Origin: Spirometra erinaceieuropaei
Taxonomy: Eukaryota > Platyhelminthes > Cestoda > Diphyllobothriidea > Diphyllobothriidae
DNA: 64,000 nucleotides
NCBI GenBank assembly: GCA_902702965.1
Contig: CACRXP010000406.1
Location: forward strand, 535,715-599,714
Direction of reading: 5' to 3'
The translations under genes were made by a program, and so were the position numbers. Shown here in pieces: positions 35,701 to 45,039 of this stretch (its first letter is position 1; each line of letters starts with the position of its first letter). The notes beneath the pieces were generated by a model, which was not told the DNA's origin, ran no database searches, and worked only from the letters and a program-made list of their open reading frames with translations.

Positions 35701-38700
35701 CATTTCATGTGATCGGCCACTCACTGTACTTTACTGACAAACGACTGGTTAAGTGCGTGCGTTTAAAATACTGCCAAGCTGGCAGCATAAATTTCAATTC
35801 GAACAAGGATAAATCAACCTGTCTGACAACAAACGATGTAATAAAGACCCTGAAAAGTATGTTTTCAGTAGCGCAGCCACGTAACGTACCGTCGGGTGCA
35901 GTGATACGCATGGAGTGGAGCTTGATTACTTGAGTGAAGGTGAGGAAAATAATAAGCTGCAAACGAAATAAAAACTGTAAGTAGTTGCTACTGAAAATAA
36001 CAAGTAAGTATAGTTAAGATGCTCCAAAACTTGCCTGCTCGTCAGTATCTGACATGAGGAAGCGCATGTCCTTGCTGAGTGCATGTTCCAGAGGATGCTC
36101 ACTGTCGCAATTAAGGCATTCACAGTTGGCAGGTTGAAGCAACGGCCCGAGATCCATCTAAAGAGGGAAAGGGTCAGTCGATTGAAAAGAGATTGGGAAG
36201 ATATGTTGGGCCTAGAGAAACTGTGTGCAGGAAACAGCGTATTTGCGCTGAAAGATTAGTTTCTGATCGAATTTTCCGACAGCGCCTTGCACAGAGAAGT
36301 CACAAGAGACGGAAAAATCAACAATCGCGCAAAGTAGACTTCATCAAGCATACCGCTGTATTTAAAACGATGATACTTTACAATATGAGTGGTCGGTGGT
36401 CGGTGGTCGGTGGTGGTGGTGGTGGTGGTGGTGGTGGTGGTGGTGGTGGTGGTGTTGATGCTGGTGCCGATGCATGCATTAGTCTCTGAGAGCACATGTA
36501 CTTACGTATCCTGGCGTGGGTGCTGCTGATGCAATACTATTTTTGCCACTGCCAGAGGCGTGAGCGAACGCCGAAGCACCACTTGTAGATGCGTCGGAGT
36601 CACCGGTTAGCCCCTTGCCAGCATGCAGCTCCAGCTTATTTTGCAGCTCGGTAGCGTTGGAGGTCCGTACAGTGTCCACTGTTTTTCCGTCTTTGATGAA
36701 GATAAAGGTTGGAATAGCGGTTATCTGATAATGGGCGGCTGTCTCCTGTACGCAGAAGGAAATACATGCACACATATATACTCCAAGGTTTAGCAGAACC
36801 CTGCTATATACGGCGAAATTTGGTTCTCGGTGAAAAACGCGTGTACGAAAACTCCATTAATAACCTTCTGGTTGGCAGACTTACACAGCCATCTTCCTAA
36901 CTGAAATGGTAGGTGTCTTTTCCACTAGATGTGAGGCCTTAAGCCCCGAAAGCGAAATTTATGACGATAAACTGAAGACTGCGGAGAGGTGGAGTCCTTA
37001 GAGATTGTGGTGCACGATGAGAGTCTAGTTTCAAACGTTCACGACAGTCGGCAACTTGACAGAATTATTCGCTAAGTTAATGGTAGACCCCCTGCGCCAA
37101 ATGACCGTGTTCATGATGCGGACCGCAGCGGAGTTTTATCCCTGTCGAGCCTATGCAGTGTACTCGCACTCGGTACGACCACGATCACTCCTGATCTTGC
37201 CAACTTCCACTACGTCGTGAACGCTTTTAAGGTGCTTCCAACAGCCACTCGGGTCGTTTGTTCGAGGCTGTCTTCTCTGGCGCTTTGGATCAATAAACTA
37301 ACCACAAAGTTGAGATAGCAAGCAAGCTGGTTTAATGCTGATGCGCAGTCGCCATGTCAGTGTCGTCGACAAGCTTTTCGGCATCTTATAAAGTAATCGG
37401 CATGTCAGATCTCAGCCTCCCGCGTCATGGTGACGCTGTCGCTGCTGGTCTGTAACTGCCTATTCATCAGATCCCGGAGCAGAGACAGCATCCCTACCTT
37501 CAACTAGCCCATGTTCACGTTTCCGCTGGAGCGGAAAAGACAGGAGAAAATCGGTCTAAAAATCAACCAGGTGCACGCGTCTATGTTCGATTTTGTCGAG
37601 GCGTTTGGACTCGACGTGAGATCTGTCAGAAGATGAAGCTGTGGTTATACGAGGCTTGTACCAATGTGCAACATGGAGCCTGAGCTGGGGGGAGAGGAGA
37701 TAGACACCGCCTGGAAATACTTGGTGGGTGGCGCTTAAACCTCATTTTCCGAACTTTTCTGTGTGGTCACGCCTTAAACGAAAGATTACGGTCGATCAAA
37801 AACGCAACCCATCAACTGTATCTTTTTAACTTGCCGACCGTGATGGTTCAGTCACGTTCTGAGTCGTGCTGAAGGTAAAATCGTCCGAGATGCTATTTAA
37901 CCTGGACAGGACTCAGGCTAGCGATGACCAATCGGAAGTGGCAAAAGCCGACCACGAGCGCACCTCAGGGCTCTTGGTCTTCACGGCTGGAGTGCTTGCT
38001 GACTGTACTTTGCATAGGAGAATGTCACTAACCGACTGAAACGGAAAGCGGTCTTGCGTGGTCTGGCAGCCCACAACTTAGATCCGGCCAGTTTTGGACA
38101 AAATTTACATGAATACGTGCACGAATAACTCCGATCCATAAGACACAGACTGACAAGAACAATGCAAGCAACGGCCACGGAATACTTTGGCATATCGAAA
38201 GATAAAACTACAGTAATATCTTGTGGGAGACTAAATTCCAAATTATAAAAAAATTGCGTTACTAGCCCTAAAATCCTGACCATTAACATCATTCTCTAAT
38301 TGAACATGTACCGGTAGTGGGTGGCAACGACGCTGCTTTAGTCGACTGCAGGGTCCACAGTGTCACGAAAAAGCATAGTTCAAACGTTGTGATATCAAAC
38401 CAACAGTCGCTGGACGATGGTCATTCCACTCCCGAAAACAGAGTATCGCCGACTTGCCCTTCAGCAACTGCCAAAGATTTTAACACTGCTTCTTTTGTCG
38501 CTGGGAGCGGAAACTCGCTCTAATTTCGGTATTGTGTCCGGTCGGTTCTCTGTGATCGTGTTGTCCACGATACAGTTTCCTGGAGTTAGAGTACCTGACT
38601 ATTCGGGCGCGCCGCGCACTATTTGCTAACTGGATAATGATGAATGGTATGCGGTTTTTGAATTTGCACTTAATGTTGCTTAGGTGCGCGCGCGTTCTTG

Positions 38701-41252
38701 GAACAACACGTCTTTCATCTGCGCCAGTAAACCAAGTGCCATGTGCGGTCTGAACTCCGATCGCCACCGTTTCTGTTCCATACACTGGGCGACATTTAAA
38801 AGTCGCACTCACGCAACGCTTGCGCCGTTAATATGAGCGGCCACAGTCACCTACGTACTTTTCTAACTGTCGGTGTACGAATGGAACAGGTACAACTTTT
38901 GGCTTGTCTACTGCCACAGTGGTTTGTAAGTCGGAGCTACCTTGTGGTGAAACAATACTCAGTTGTTTAATCTGGAATCTGCGAAATGAACACCTAAGTA
39001 AACATTGATCCGCCAGACATTTTTATAGTCTGACCGCGGTCATACCGCACTCAGGAGGATTGACGCCTCTTAGTAAATAATGACCAAAGAAAGACTTTTT
39101 AGGCGAACAGTGGGACTGGGCGATGCAAACCGCAGCGTTGTCTGCATCATTTGACATTACTGGAGCCTGGACACCATGTTGTAGGCAAATAAGATTGGAA
39201 ACCGTCCGGTTGGCTATCACAATGGCTAGGTCGACCGCCTCTCATGCTGTTAGGAATGCATGGCACTCAACAAGAAGTTTACATGTGCGCCTAAGCGGTA
39301 ATGCAGCGTGGGAGTTCGGATACATGCCAGCGAGGATAAGTGTCTGAGAATCAGCATATGCTAACATGCGCCTATTGTCATTTTTACGATGTGTACTTTG
39401 TGTTCGGCAACAACAGCAGCCCTAGTTAATTGTTACAGATTTTATCAAACACCCTAAACACGCTGCGTGAACTGATTCACTATGCGCACATCATGCTAAG
39501 TGGCGACAAAGGGGCGCGCAAAGAGTAGTGTACCACTTCGCATCAAGGAAGACCTTTTGGCGGGTGACGGATATAGTGGGATGAGATGGGGTCAGTACGA
39601 CCGCGGCCCAGCCTGAAATTTTCCCTCTTCGAGTTTCGTGTGTTGGAAGTCTTAGGCAATGCGTTTTTCATCTCTAACAAGTGCAGGCGTTTAAATTGAA
39701 GCAGATGTCGGGTTTTGCCTCTTTTATATGGTGTTTAGACTCTCTATGGCCATACAGTTAAAAGTAACGACGATGTGAATGAGAAGTTCAACGAAATCTG
39801 CACAATTCCTTCGCGTCTTTACAGGCAGACAAGTTCATTGTCCGAGTTAATTGGCCAAGAGGGCGCAAGCCACGCTCTCCGCAACTACAAAATAGGTGGC
39901 AGAAAATGGTCTTTGACACCGTGAACCGGAGCGCAGTCAGGAACGTAGTGAGAAAATTTGGGTCCTTGGTGGCTAATGATGATGTGCAGGCGGTTTAGTG
40001 GCCGTACGATGGGACCAGTCATTCGCAATCGATCAGCGTCGGAGGCCTTTGCAGTTAAATGCTGAGTGATGCAGGGCTGCGTCTTCATCTCAACCCACCC
40101 CAGCCCTAATGCTGATGGTCACTCACCGAGGACAACCAGGTATCGAAATAAACAGTCAGACTGGTAGGAAGTTATTCAACATCTGCCGTGTACGAGACAC
40201 CACCAAAACGTTTGGGCAGGGGTGCATGGCCCATGCTTTCCTCTGAACTTTACACGTGAACCGAATATGCAGAAATGTCTAAGCCTTTTCATTTCGGCAG
40301 ACATGGACAAGTTGCCAGATCCGAGCAAAACCACTTTTACCTAAGCCGGCCTCGAAAGATATGAAAAACGGCAGTATACGCTAATTTTACTGTGGAATTT
40401 TTCTCCATCTGCTCTCCAGATGTTTATGGGTCCGTCTCAATGCCTCGAACAAGAGCGCCATTTGTCTGTCTGAATTTCTCGAGTACACTGGACAATATTC
40501 CGCAGAAAACGTCACTCCGACAACTTGTTTGAGGACCGAGGTTGGCAAATGTGCCCGAATCACGCGTCTACTTCAGAGACCGAACCCAGTCAACTATCGA
40601 CCGAGCGTGTGCAAAGCCACGAAAAACTGATAAAATCTGTGCAATGTGGGGGGGGGGGGGGGCAGTTGGCCAACGCTCGTGGCTCGCAGGTCTTCTGTAA
40701 TTAGTGAAGTCTACATGCTGATAAGCCACTTCAGATGTGGAGCTGGTTCATACTTAGTTGCCACTCCGAGCCAGAGATGTCGTTGACACCGAGGCCAGGA
40801 GCACGGACGAGGACGACTAAATCAATCCGCTTCTGTGGGGAGTATTATTTGGCAATATGATTGGGCGTCCTCTCATATTTTACAGTTAAGACACGTGACG
40901 GACACGACCGTATGTGGTCACATGCATATGACCGTCTCGTCGAAGCTGATGACAATAAACCCAGACGTTCGTGTTAAAGGTTAGGGCCACACACAAAAGA
41001 AAGGGCAAAAGTAACAATATAATTTAGCCACATAAGAACAAAAATAACCATTACCTCACATTTGTCGACATCTACTTTCACAAACTTTACTGAGGTATAC
41101 TTCCTACTAAGATCTGCAAATGCGGGAGCAATTATTTTGCATGGGCCACACCATGTAGCGTAAAAGTCAACGACGATAAGGCTCCCAGAGTCGGATGATT
41201 TTACGATTTCCCTGAAGCTCTGGTCATTTTCAATATGCTTGATGGTGCTCAT
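29593..41252 (-). CDS. TXNL1: TXNL1 homologue: thioredoxin domain plus PITH domain, 7 exons
   Basis: This is a spliced minus-strand gene rebuilt from exons 41252-41055, 36745-36506, 36157-36035, 35956-35890, 31547-31454, 31370-31292 and 29724-29620 (or to the stop at 29593). The joined product has 302 residues plus a short tail, against about 289 in human TXNL1. Residues 1 to about 110 are a thioredoxin fold with ATWCGPCKI and the cis-proline stretch ITAIPTFIFI. A Ser/Ala/Gly-rich linker follows, then a PITH domain starting CECLNCDSEH and ending with SLYGNPVNTTNMSDFKR. In other eukaryotes TXNL1 is a cytosolic/nuclear redox protein that docks on the 26S proteasome through PITH. All junctions keep frame: phases 0, 0, 0, 1, 2, 0. 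The start is the ATG at 41252; the same frame is open further upstream but only with non-ATG codons. The C-terminus is uncertain: AGG|GTACGT at 29620 looks like a donor, yet reading through adds 8 residues and a stop, close to the tail length of human TXNL1. Confidence 0.9.
30525..30662 (+). repeat. SINE fragment in TXNL1 intron 6
   Basis: It contains the family end CACCGATCAGGTTACGGAAC/GTTCCGTTGTGCCTT joined to a body in the opposite orientation (GGCTGATGACGGCTAATAAG, then TCTCCCTTATC). The junction is the same type as at 60.6-60.8 kb. Confidence 0.6.
31292..31370 (-). CDS. TXNL1: TXNL1 exon 6 (PITH core)
   Basis: This 79-bp exon lies between the pyrimidine-rich acceptor CTCTTTTTCTTTCAG and the donor ACC|GTAAGT. 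It encodes LTPENLKSHALVPLKYVKFQ followed by NVNSLT. VPLKYVKFQNVNSLT is nearly identical to the most conserved PITH segment. Confidence 0.92.
31454..31547 (-). CDS. TXNL1: TXNL1 exon 5 (PITH)
   Basis: This 94-bp exon lies between the acceptor CTACCTTCCAG and the donor CTAAC|GTATGT. With the G from exon 4 it reads DCGPKTIKIFMNQTATPDFD and continues to GVQEL, matching GPKYVKIFINLPRSMDF...ALEL of PITH. The phase-1 entry and phase-2 exit agree with both neighbours. The next intron is 83 bp. Confidence 0.9.
31992..32232 (-). repeat. LTR-like dispersed repeat, copy 1
   Basis: It matches 37237-37472 at roughly three-quarters identity by eye, sharing CGTTTGTTCGAGG-type, TAGCGCTTTGG, GGTCGCCATGTCA and TGTCGCTGCTGGTC blocks. 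On the minus strand it has a TATA-like CCTTATAAAATGCC. It could be a solo LTR, but inverted TG/CA ends and target duplications could not be confirmed. It lies in TXNL1 intron 4. Confidence 0.45.
32600..33180 (+). mobile_element. LINE 3' end (5'-truncated), family of the 45-47 kb element
   Basis: It shares CCACATGCAGGCCAGTCCTG, CAATCATGTTTAAGTTTTTA and the terminal hairpin GGACCCCGAGGGGTCT followed by TTTAATAAAAATTATTTA with the element at 45.04-46.97 kb. A 100-bp unit (TTCTGCCCTGACGATGTCCG at 32770 and 32870) is tandemly repeated inside its 3' UTR. It lies in TXNL1 intron 4. Confidence 0.75.
34045..34715 (+). mobile_element. Penelope-like element fragment with GIY-YIG and 3' end
   Basis: Frame 34030-34332 encodes RVFKANGYPRNFVNRCIRKR, LPYVKNVSEAVGRLLAPLGV and ETSGVVYRI, then a TGA at 34330. 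The same frame continues CSCGQSNYVGETGRPLQMRM, SSQVAAHSTRSGHTFKF and RVSRELLESWF to 34569. The GIY-YIG residues (VVY, YVGET, R, E) are present apart from the stop. The 3' region has a hammerhead-like core (34618-34671). The element is inserted in TXNL1 intron 4, antisense to the gene, and a foldback element follows at once. Confidence 0.8.
34618..34671 (+). ncRNA. hammerhead-ribozyme-like core, PLE 3' end
   Basis: CTGATGA (34618-34624) is followed by GGATT/AATCC as a helix II and GAAAC (34644-34648), then 20 bases to GTC at 34669-34671, the usual cleavage triplet. PLE terminal repeats are known to encode small hammerheads. Helix I and helix III pairing is not convincing by eye. Confidence 0.5.
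34738..35735. mobile_element. foldback element copy G, long near-identical arms
   Basis: This is the youngest-looking family member. The left arm 34738-35115 and the right arm 35360-35735 are inverted copies with only scattered mismatches over roughly 375 bp (for example CGGTCAATTA against CGATCAATTA). They enclose about 245 bp of unpaired centre. The termini read TACAGTAAGTGACCGATC and, on the other strand, TACAGTGAGTGGCCGATC. The element sits in TXNL1 intron 4 and directly follows the 3' end of a Penelope-like element. No protein is encoded. Confidence 0.85.
35890..35956 (-). CDS. TXNL1: TXNL1 exon 4 (PITH beta strands)
   Basis: This 67-bp exon follows the acceptor TTTCGTTTGCAG. It encodes LIIFLTFTQVIKLHSMRITAPD and ends one base into the next codon at G|GTACGT. 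It aligns with LLITVAFNQPVKLYSMKFQGPD of vertebrate PITH. The intron that follows is 4342 bp and holds a Penelope-like fragment, a large foldback element, a LINE 3' end and an LTR-like repeat. Confidence 0.88.
36035..36157 (-). CDS. TXNL1: TXNL1 exon 3 (start of PITH domain, GC donor)
   Basis: The exon has 41 codons after the acceptor CCCTCTTTAG. It encodes MDLGPLLQPANCECLNCDSE and ends SDTDEQ, matching the CECLNESDEHGFDN...DCDEQ part of PITH. The 5' splice site reads CAG|GCAAGT, so the intron is of the GC-AG class. The intron is only 78 bp long. Confidence 0.9.
36391..36454. repeat. (GGT)n microsatellite with GGTGGTC start
   Basis: Three GGTGGTC-type units grade into about 14 GGT triplets. 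It lies in TXNL1 intron 2, about 50 bases from the exon 2 donor, and reads as (ACC)n in the transcript. Confidence 0.95.
36506..36745 (-). CDS. TXNL1: TXNL1 exon 2 (rest of thioredoxin domain and linker)
   Basis: The exon has 80 codons between an acceptor TGCGTACAG and a consensus donor TAC|GTAAGT. It begins ETAAHYQITAIPTFIFIKDG, containing the cis-proline loop of thioredoxins. It ends in a Ser/Ala/Gly-rich linker and PTPGY, the residues just before the PITH domain (compare IPKGY in vertebrate TXNL1). Confidence 0.93.
37237..37472 (-). repeat. LTR-like dispersed repeat, copy 2
   Basis: This is the second copy of the repeat at 31992-32232, in the same orientation, in TXNL1 intron 1. On the minus strand it contains CTTTATAAGATGCCG, TATA-box-like, and GTTTATTGATCCAAAGCGCC. 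Confidence 0.45.
37981..38193 (-). CDS. small secreted Cys-containing peptide (candidate)
   Basis: This is a 70-codon reading frame starting at ATG 38193. The first 24 residues, MPKYSVAVACIVLVSLCLMD plus RSYS, have a hydrophobic core and a small residue before a likely cleavage site, as in a signal peptide. The mature part starts CTYSCKFCPKLAGSKLWAAR and is basic, with three Cys in CxxxCxxC and an Arg/Lys-rich stretch ending in ...YSQQALQP. The family is not recognised. It lies in TXNL1 intron 1 on the same strand. It could be a single-exon gene or the first exon of a longer secreted protein (a possible donor, AAG|TACAGT, is not GT). Chance occurrence cannot be excluded without transcripts. 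Confidence 0.35.
   Translation of the reverse strand: MPKYSVAVACIVLVSLCLMDRSYSCTYSCKFCPKLAGSKLWAARPRKTAFRFSRLVTFSYAKYSQQALQP
38194..41054. other. rest of TXNL1 intron 1
   Basis: No recognised element apart from a G14 run at 40648-40662. Frames here are short and motif-free. Confidence 0.45.
41055..41252 (-). CDS. TXNL1: TXNL1 exon 1 (thioredoxin active site)
   Basis: The exon has 66 codons from the ATG to TGT GAG|GTAATG. It carries strand beta-1, the redox motif WCGPC and the conserved KFVKVDVDKCE stretch. It joins in phase 0 to the exon that starts ETAAHYQITAIPTF, which restores an unbroken thioredoxin fold. Confidence 0.92.
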
Positions 41253-42714
41253 GGTGTTAGGCAACTTGGTGGATGTCAACCGCTAGGAGGCCTGTTGAAA
41301 TACAGCCAAAACACGAACAATCCTCCAGTTTAAATAAGTGCTCCAAGTTCATAGCTCCAGCTAAAGTTCATGACTTGTTTAGAAATCCGCGGTCACCTGT
41401 ATTTGCTGCTGTATTGCGCTAGAGTCGGCACGGAAACAGCGTCGTGTTAAAAAGCGGAGCATTCAATAAACACTTAGACGTGGAGCGCGGGGGACGTATG
41501 CAGCAGAGGAATGGCCAGCATCAGGGAAATCGCATAGCAACACGATCACTCAGACTAACGGATAAAAGAACATCCGGAAAGAAGTGTGGCAAATTATACG
41601 ACAAGAACTGGGACAAAGACAATATATTTTTAACAGAAAGCGAACGAACAGCAACCTGTTTACATAAAACAGCAAGTATCAGATCGACTAACTCATTTGA
41701 ATCACTTTCGCACGATTTGCACTGAATAGCAAGAAATGGGTAAATGTTTGCATAACGGGGTTGGTCAGGCAAAAATGGCGTTCTTGTTTACTAGTACGTC
41801 ATTCCCCATTTCGTAACTCTAAAAACTCGATCCGCTGGTTTCAGAAACAAACCTCGATACCGTTGCCATAATTGAAACGAGACCTCCAGCCAAAATTTCC
41901 GATTCCATGATATAAGTTACTTTATTAAGGGAATAAGGCTTCCGCCCATGAGCTCCCTATTCCTGTCAATAGGCTGAAATAGAATTGATAATTACGTCAG
42001 CAAATGCGGAATATCAAAAGTTAGCGGTAATTGTGAGCCAGGAGCAGACTGCCTCCGCTAAAACAATCATGATTATATGTACAGTTATTTCTCCGTAACT
42101 GAGCATCTAATCTACACTTAAAGGAATCGGTAGTTTCGGAATGAACTACCGCATCATGGAGTCCGTTCCATGCCCAGTGACCCTGTGAGAGAAGCCGTTC
42201 CGTCGGACGTCCGAATGTGCCAGTTTCCTCTGCAGTTTAAAGGATGACCATGCAGACGGTCAGTCTCGACCAATTCGAATAATTCATCAAAATCTAGGAC
42301 GCAATCACGGGCTCTAACAACTCCGTAGGTTTCAACGAGATCGCCGCGCAGTTGCCTATAAGTTAAAGGAAACAGATTTAGTTCGGTCAGCCTGGTTTCC
42401 TACGGCAGATGATTAACATTATTTACCATCTGCGTAGCCATCGCCTGTAATCTTTCCAGTCGTTGATAATCTTTCTTCAACCAGGGTCGTCAGGCCTGGA
42501 CTGTATACTCTAAGTGAGACCGGACGAATCTCCCATAGGTTTATCCGAACAGCTCTGTATCGATCTGCATAAATCCTCTCCTCGACGCGAATAACACCCT
42601 TATCTCACTTTTGGCTGCCCTTTGACACTGTGGTGATGGTTTCAGTGAGGAGGTCATTAGGACGTTGAGGTCTTTCTGTTCCACAACATTTGAAGGGGAC
42701 TTACCACCAAGAAC

Positions 42715-43224
42715 TTATTGAAAGGAATTATCCTCCTTACTCATCTTCTTGGTGCGGAGTCTCAAGACCACACATTTGTCCACATTAGTATTTAGGAGCC
42801 AACGAACTAACGAACTGTTCATGCGGTTGAGACTGTCTTTAAGCGCGTACCTGTCTGCGTCAGATCTTATGGCTATCCAAAACATAACATCGTCAGCAGA
42901 CATGATGGCACTGCACCTTAGGTCGTCGAAACAGTCTTTAATGTAAACCAGGAATAGCAACGGCCCTAAGACGGAGCCCTGGGGTATACCAATTAGAACG
43001 GGGGTAGGAGTTGACCTAGAGGCCTCAACGCACACGGTTTGTGATCCCCCTGTAAGAAAATCTGGTATCCATGTCAGCAACCTTCCTCTTATCCCAATTT
43101 CAGAAAGTTTGTAGATTAGGCGTTTGTGTGGGACGCTGTCGAATGGCTTCTTGAAGTCTGTGTAGATGGCATCGACCATGCCATCCTCGTCCAGAGCTCG
43201 AGTCAACTGCTCCGTCGAGAGCAA
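42715..43224 (-). pseudogene. LINE 1 reverse transcriptase, longest open part
   Basis: These 169 codons cover RT motifs A to D: Asp of YTDFKKPFDSV, GIPQGSVLGPLLF, then SADDVMFW where YADD is expected, and a downstream NTNVDKCVVLRL. The tyrosine of YADD is Ser here. Upstream RT (NNGVEIIENSEKAEHLGQYF) is in another frame at 43746-43516. Confidence 0.85.
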
Positions 43225-44742
43225 TAAACTGGAAAGGCACGAACAGTTTTGTCAGAAGCCGTGCTGCAGGTCAGAGAATAAGTGACTCTGCTCCGGGATC
43301 CCACAGGACAACTTAATTGTTGCTTTCTTAACTATGACCTCCAGTATTTTACAGCATATGTAGGTGAGACTAACAGACCGATAATTGTTAGCATAAGTGC
43401 GAGCCTCGCCCCTGTATATCGGAAAGATTTTTGCTGTCTTCCATTCCGATGATAACCTCCCTTGTTCGACTGACGATGTGTGCCAGTGGTTTGGAGAGTT
43501 CTTTCGCTAATGCTTTCAAGAATTTGGCCGGTATATTGTCTGGACCCGAGGATTTTGGAGCTCCCTCTCCACGACAGCTGTCGGGAAGGTTATGGGGTCG
43601 AGCACGCGACCAGCGGTCTCAACAACACTGCTTGCACTGCGACTACGAAACTCTGTTTCCCTAGTAAAAACCGGGGCAAAATATTGTCCTAAGTGTTCAG
43701 CTTTCTCGCTGTTCTCAATGATTTCTACTCCATTATTATCCTTCATTACTGCGACCGGAACATTGTTTTTCGGTCTGCTGTTAAGCTAGTGAAATAAGAT
43801 CTTGGTCTTCTGTACAGTCTGTCGGATAATTTGGGATTCATGCTCCTTCCGTGCCTGACGGATACATTTTTGACTGCATTTCGCTGACGGCAAAATTCTT
43901 CGAAATGCGCTGGTGACGCAGTTTTCCTGAATATTTTCCATTCTTTACTTTTCGTCCGTAACTGCCTATTTGGGCTCCTAGTTAACCAACAGAGCCACTG
44001 GTTATTTTTTGTAGCTTAGGTGGACAACGGCGCCGAATCAGATCGAGTGAAATTGTCTTAAAATATCTCCAGTCGTCCTCCTGATCTCCCTAAATTCACG
44101 GACATCAATCCGTTCTTTATCGCGTTAAAATCTGCCTTCCATCCATTATGGTGGTCTTCTGTTCTCTTCTGGCGTTGAGATAAGAGTGAGTCATACCATA
44201 GTAGCGCAGTATGGTCACTTTTTCCGAGAGGTGCATTGGAATACTCTTCGTCGATACCAGTGAAGTCTTTAGTGAAAACTAAGTCTAGACAATTCGCTCT
44301 ATGTTGTTGGTCCCTTTACGTATTACGCCAGAGGGAAATCGGATGTAAGGTCCATTAGCTTATTGCTGAAGGAATTTGGCCCACCGTTGACAACCATAGT
44401 TTCTCATGCTATTGCAGCTGCGTTGGAATTCACAGCAATAAGTACCTCGTGGTGGCTAACTACGTCCATGACTTAATGAAGGAGCGCCTCATCAGCTACA
44501 CGCGGAAGGTTTGGTGGTCTGCAACTCGCCAGGAATTCCAGGTTTTATGCATTACTCTTCTTTATATTTATCCAGACGGATTCATATTCAAGGGAATGGG
44601 TGTGGGCTCATTCGACTGCCGAAATTCCTGTCCTTACATATACTACTACCCCACCGCCCTGCCTATTTTGACGGTCTCTACGAAAGAGCTGGTAACCCGG
44701 TATCAAGATCTCAGTATCCACGACTTCGGTATTAAACCAAGT

Positions 44743-44858
44743 AGATAGATAGATAGATAGATAATTTTTATTAAAGACCCGTCGGGGTCCCATCAAACAA
44801 GTTAAAATAAATTTGCATGCGAGTTTTAGACGAGGTAGGCTGAATCTTTACAAATCTT
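44743..44858 (-). mobile_element. 116-bp LINE 3' stub inserted in LINE 1 endonuclease
   Basis: On the minus strand it reads ATTCAGCCTACCTCGTCTAA, CTTTGATGGGACCCC-type hairpin (GGACCCCGACGGGTCT), TTTAATAAAAATTA and a (TCTA)n tail. This is the extreme 3' end of the 45-47 kb LINE family. Removing it restores the frame ...VIAITE|TWFNTEVV... of the host endonuclease. Confidence 0.85.
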
Positions 44859-45039
44859 TTCCGTTATGGCGATGACGTTGTGGATTCTTTCTGAAACTAG
44901 CGCTTTCACTTCGTCAATCTTCGAAACGAGACTTTGGGCATTAGTATACGAAAATCTTAATTGGGCAAGAGAAACTCCGGCAACTGTCAGCCCGTTTGTG
45001 CACAATCCTTCGAAATCTTCCGATCCGAGATAAGTTTAA

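Larger units (their letters stand above)
41940..45030 (-). mobile_element. decayed CR1/Jockey-type LINE (LINE 1)
   Basis: On the minus strand, endonuclease pieces come first. YTNAQSLVSKIDEVKALVSE ends in AITE near 44859, and TWFNTEVVDTEILIPGYQLF resumes from 44742 with DRQNRQGGGVVVYVR. The nuclease end (SNAPLGKSDHTALLWYDSLL) is near 44200. RT follows: the frame 43224-42715 has DGMVDAIYTDFKKPFDSVPH, GIPQGSVLGPLLFLVYI and SADDVMFW. A C-terminal part (FELVETDRLHGHP) is near 42270. Many frameshifts and stops make it a pseudogene. The endonuclease is split by a 116-bp insertion. Confidence 0.85.

Noticed and set aside
36256..36495. Thr-rich minus-strand frame
   Set aside because: It is only the translation of the (GGT)n microsatellite in TXNL1 intron 2.
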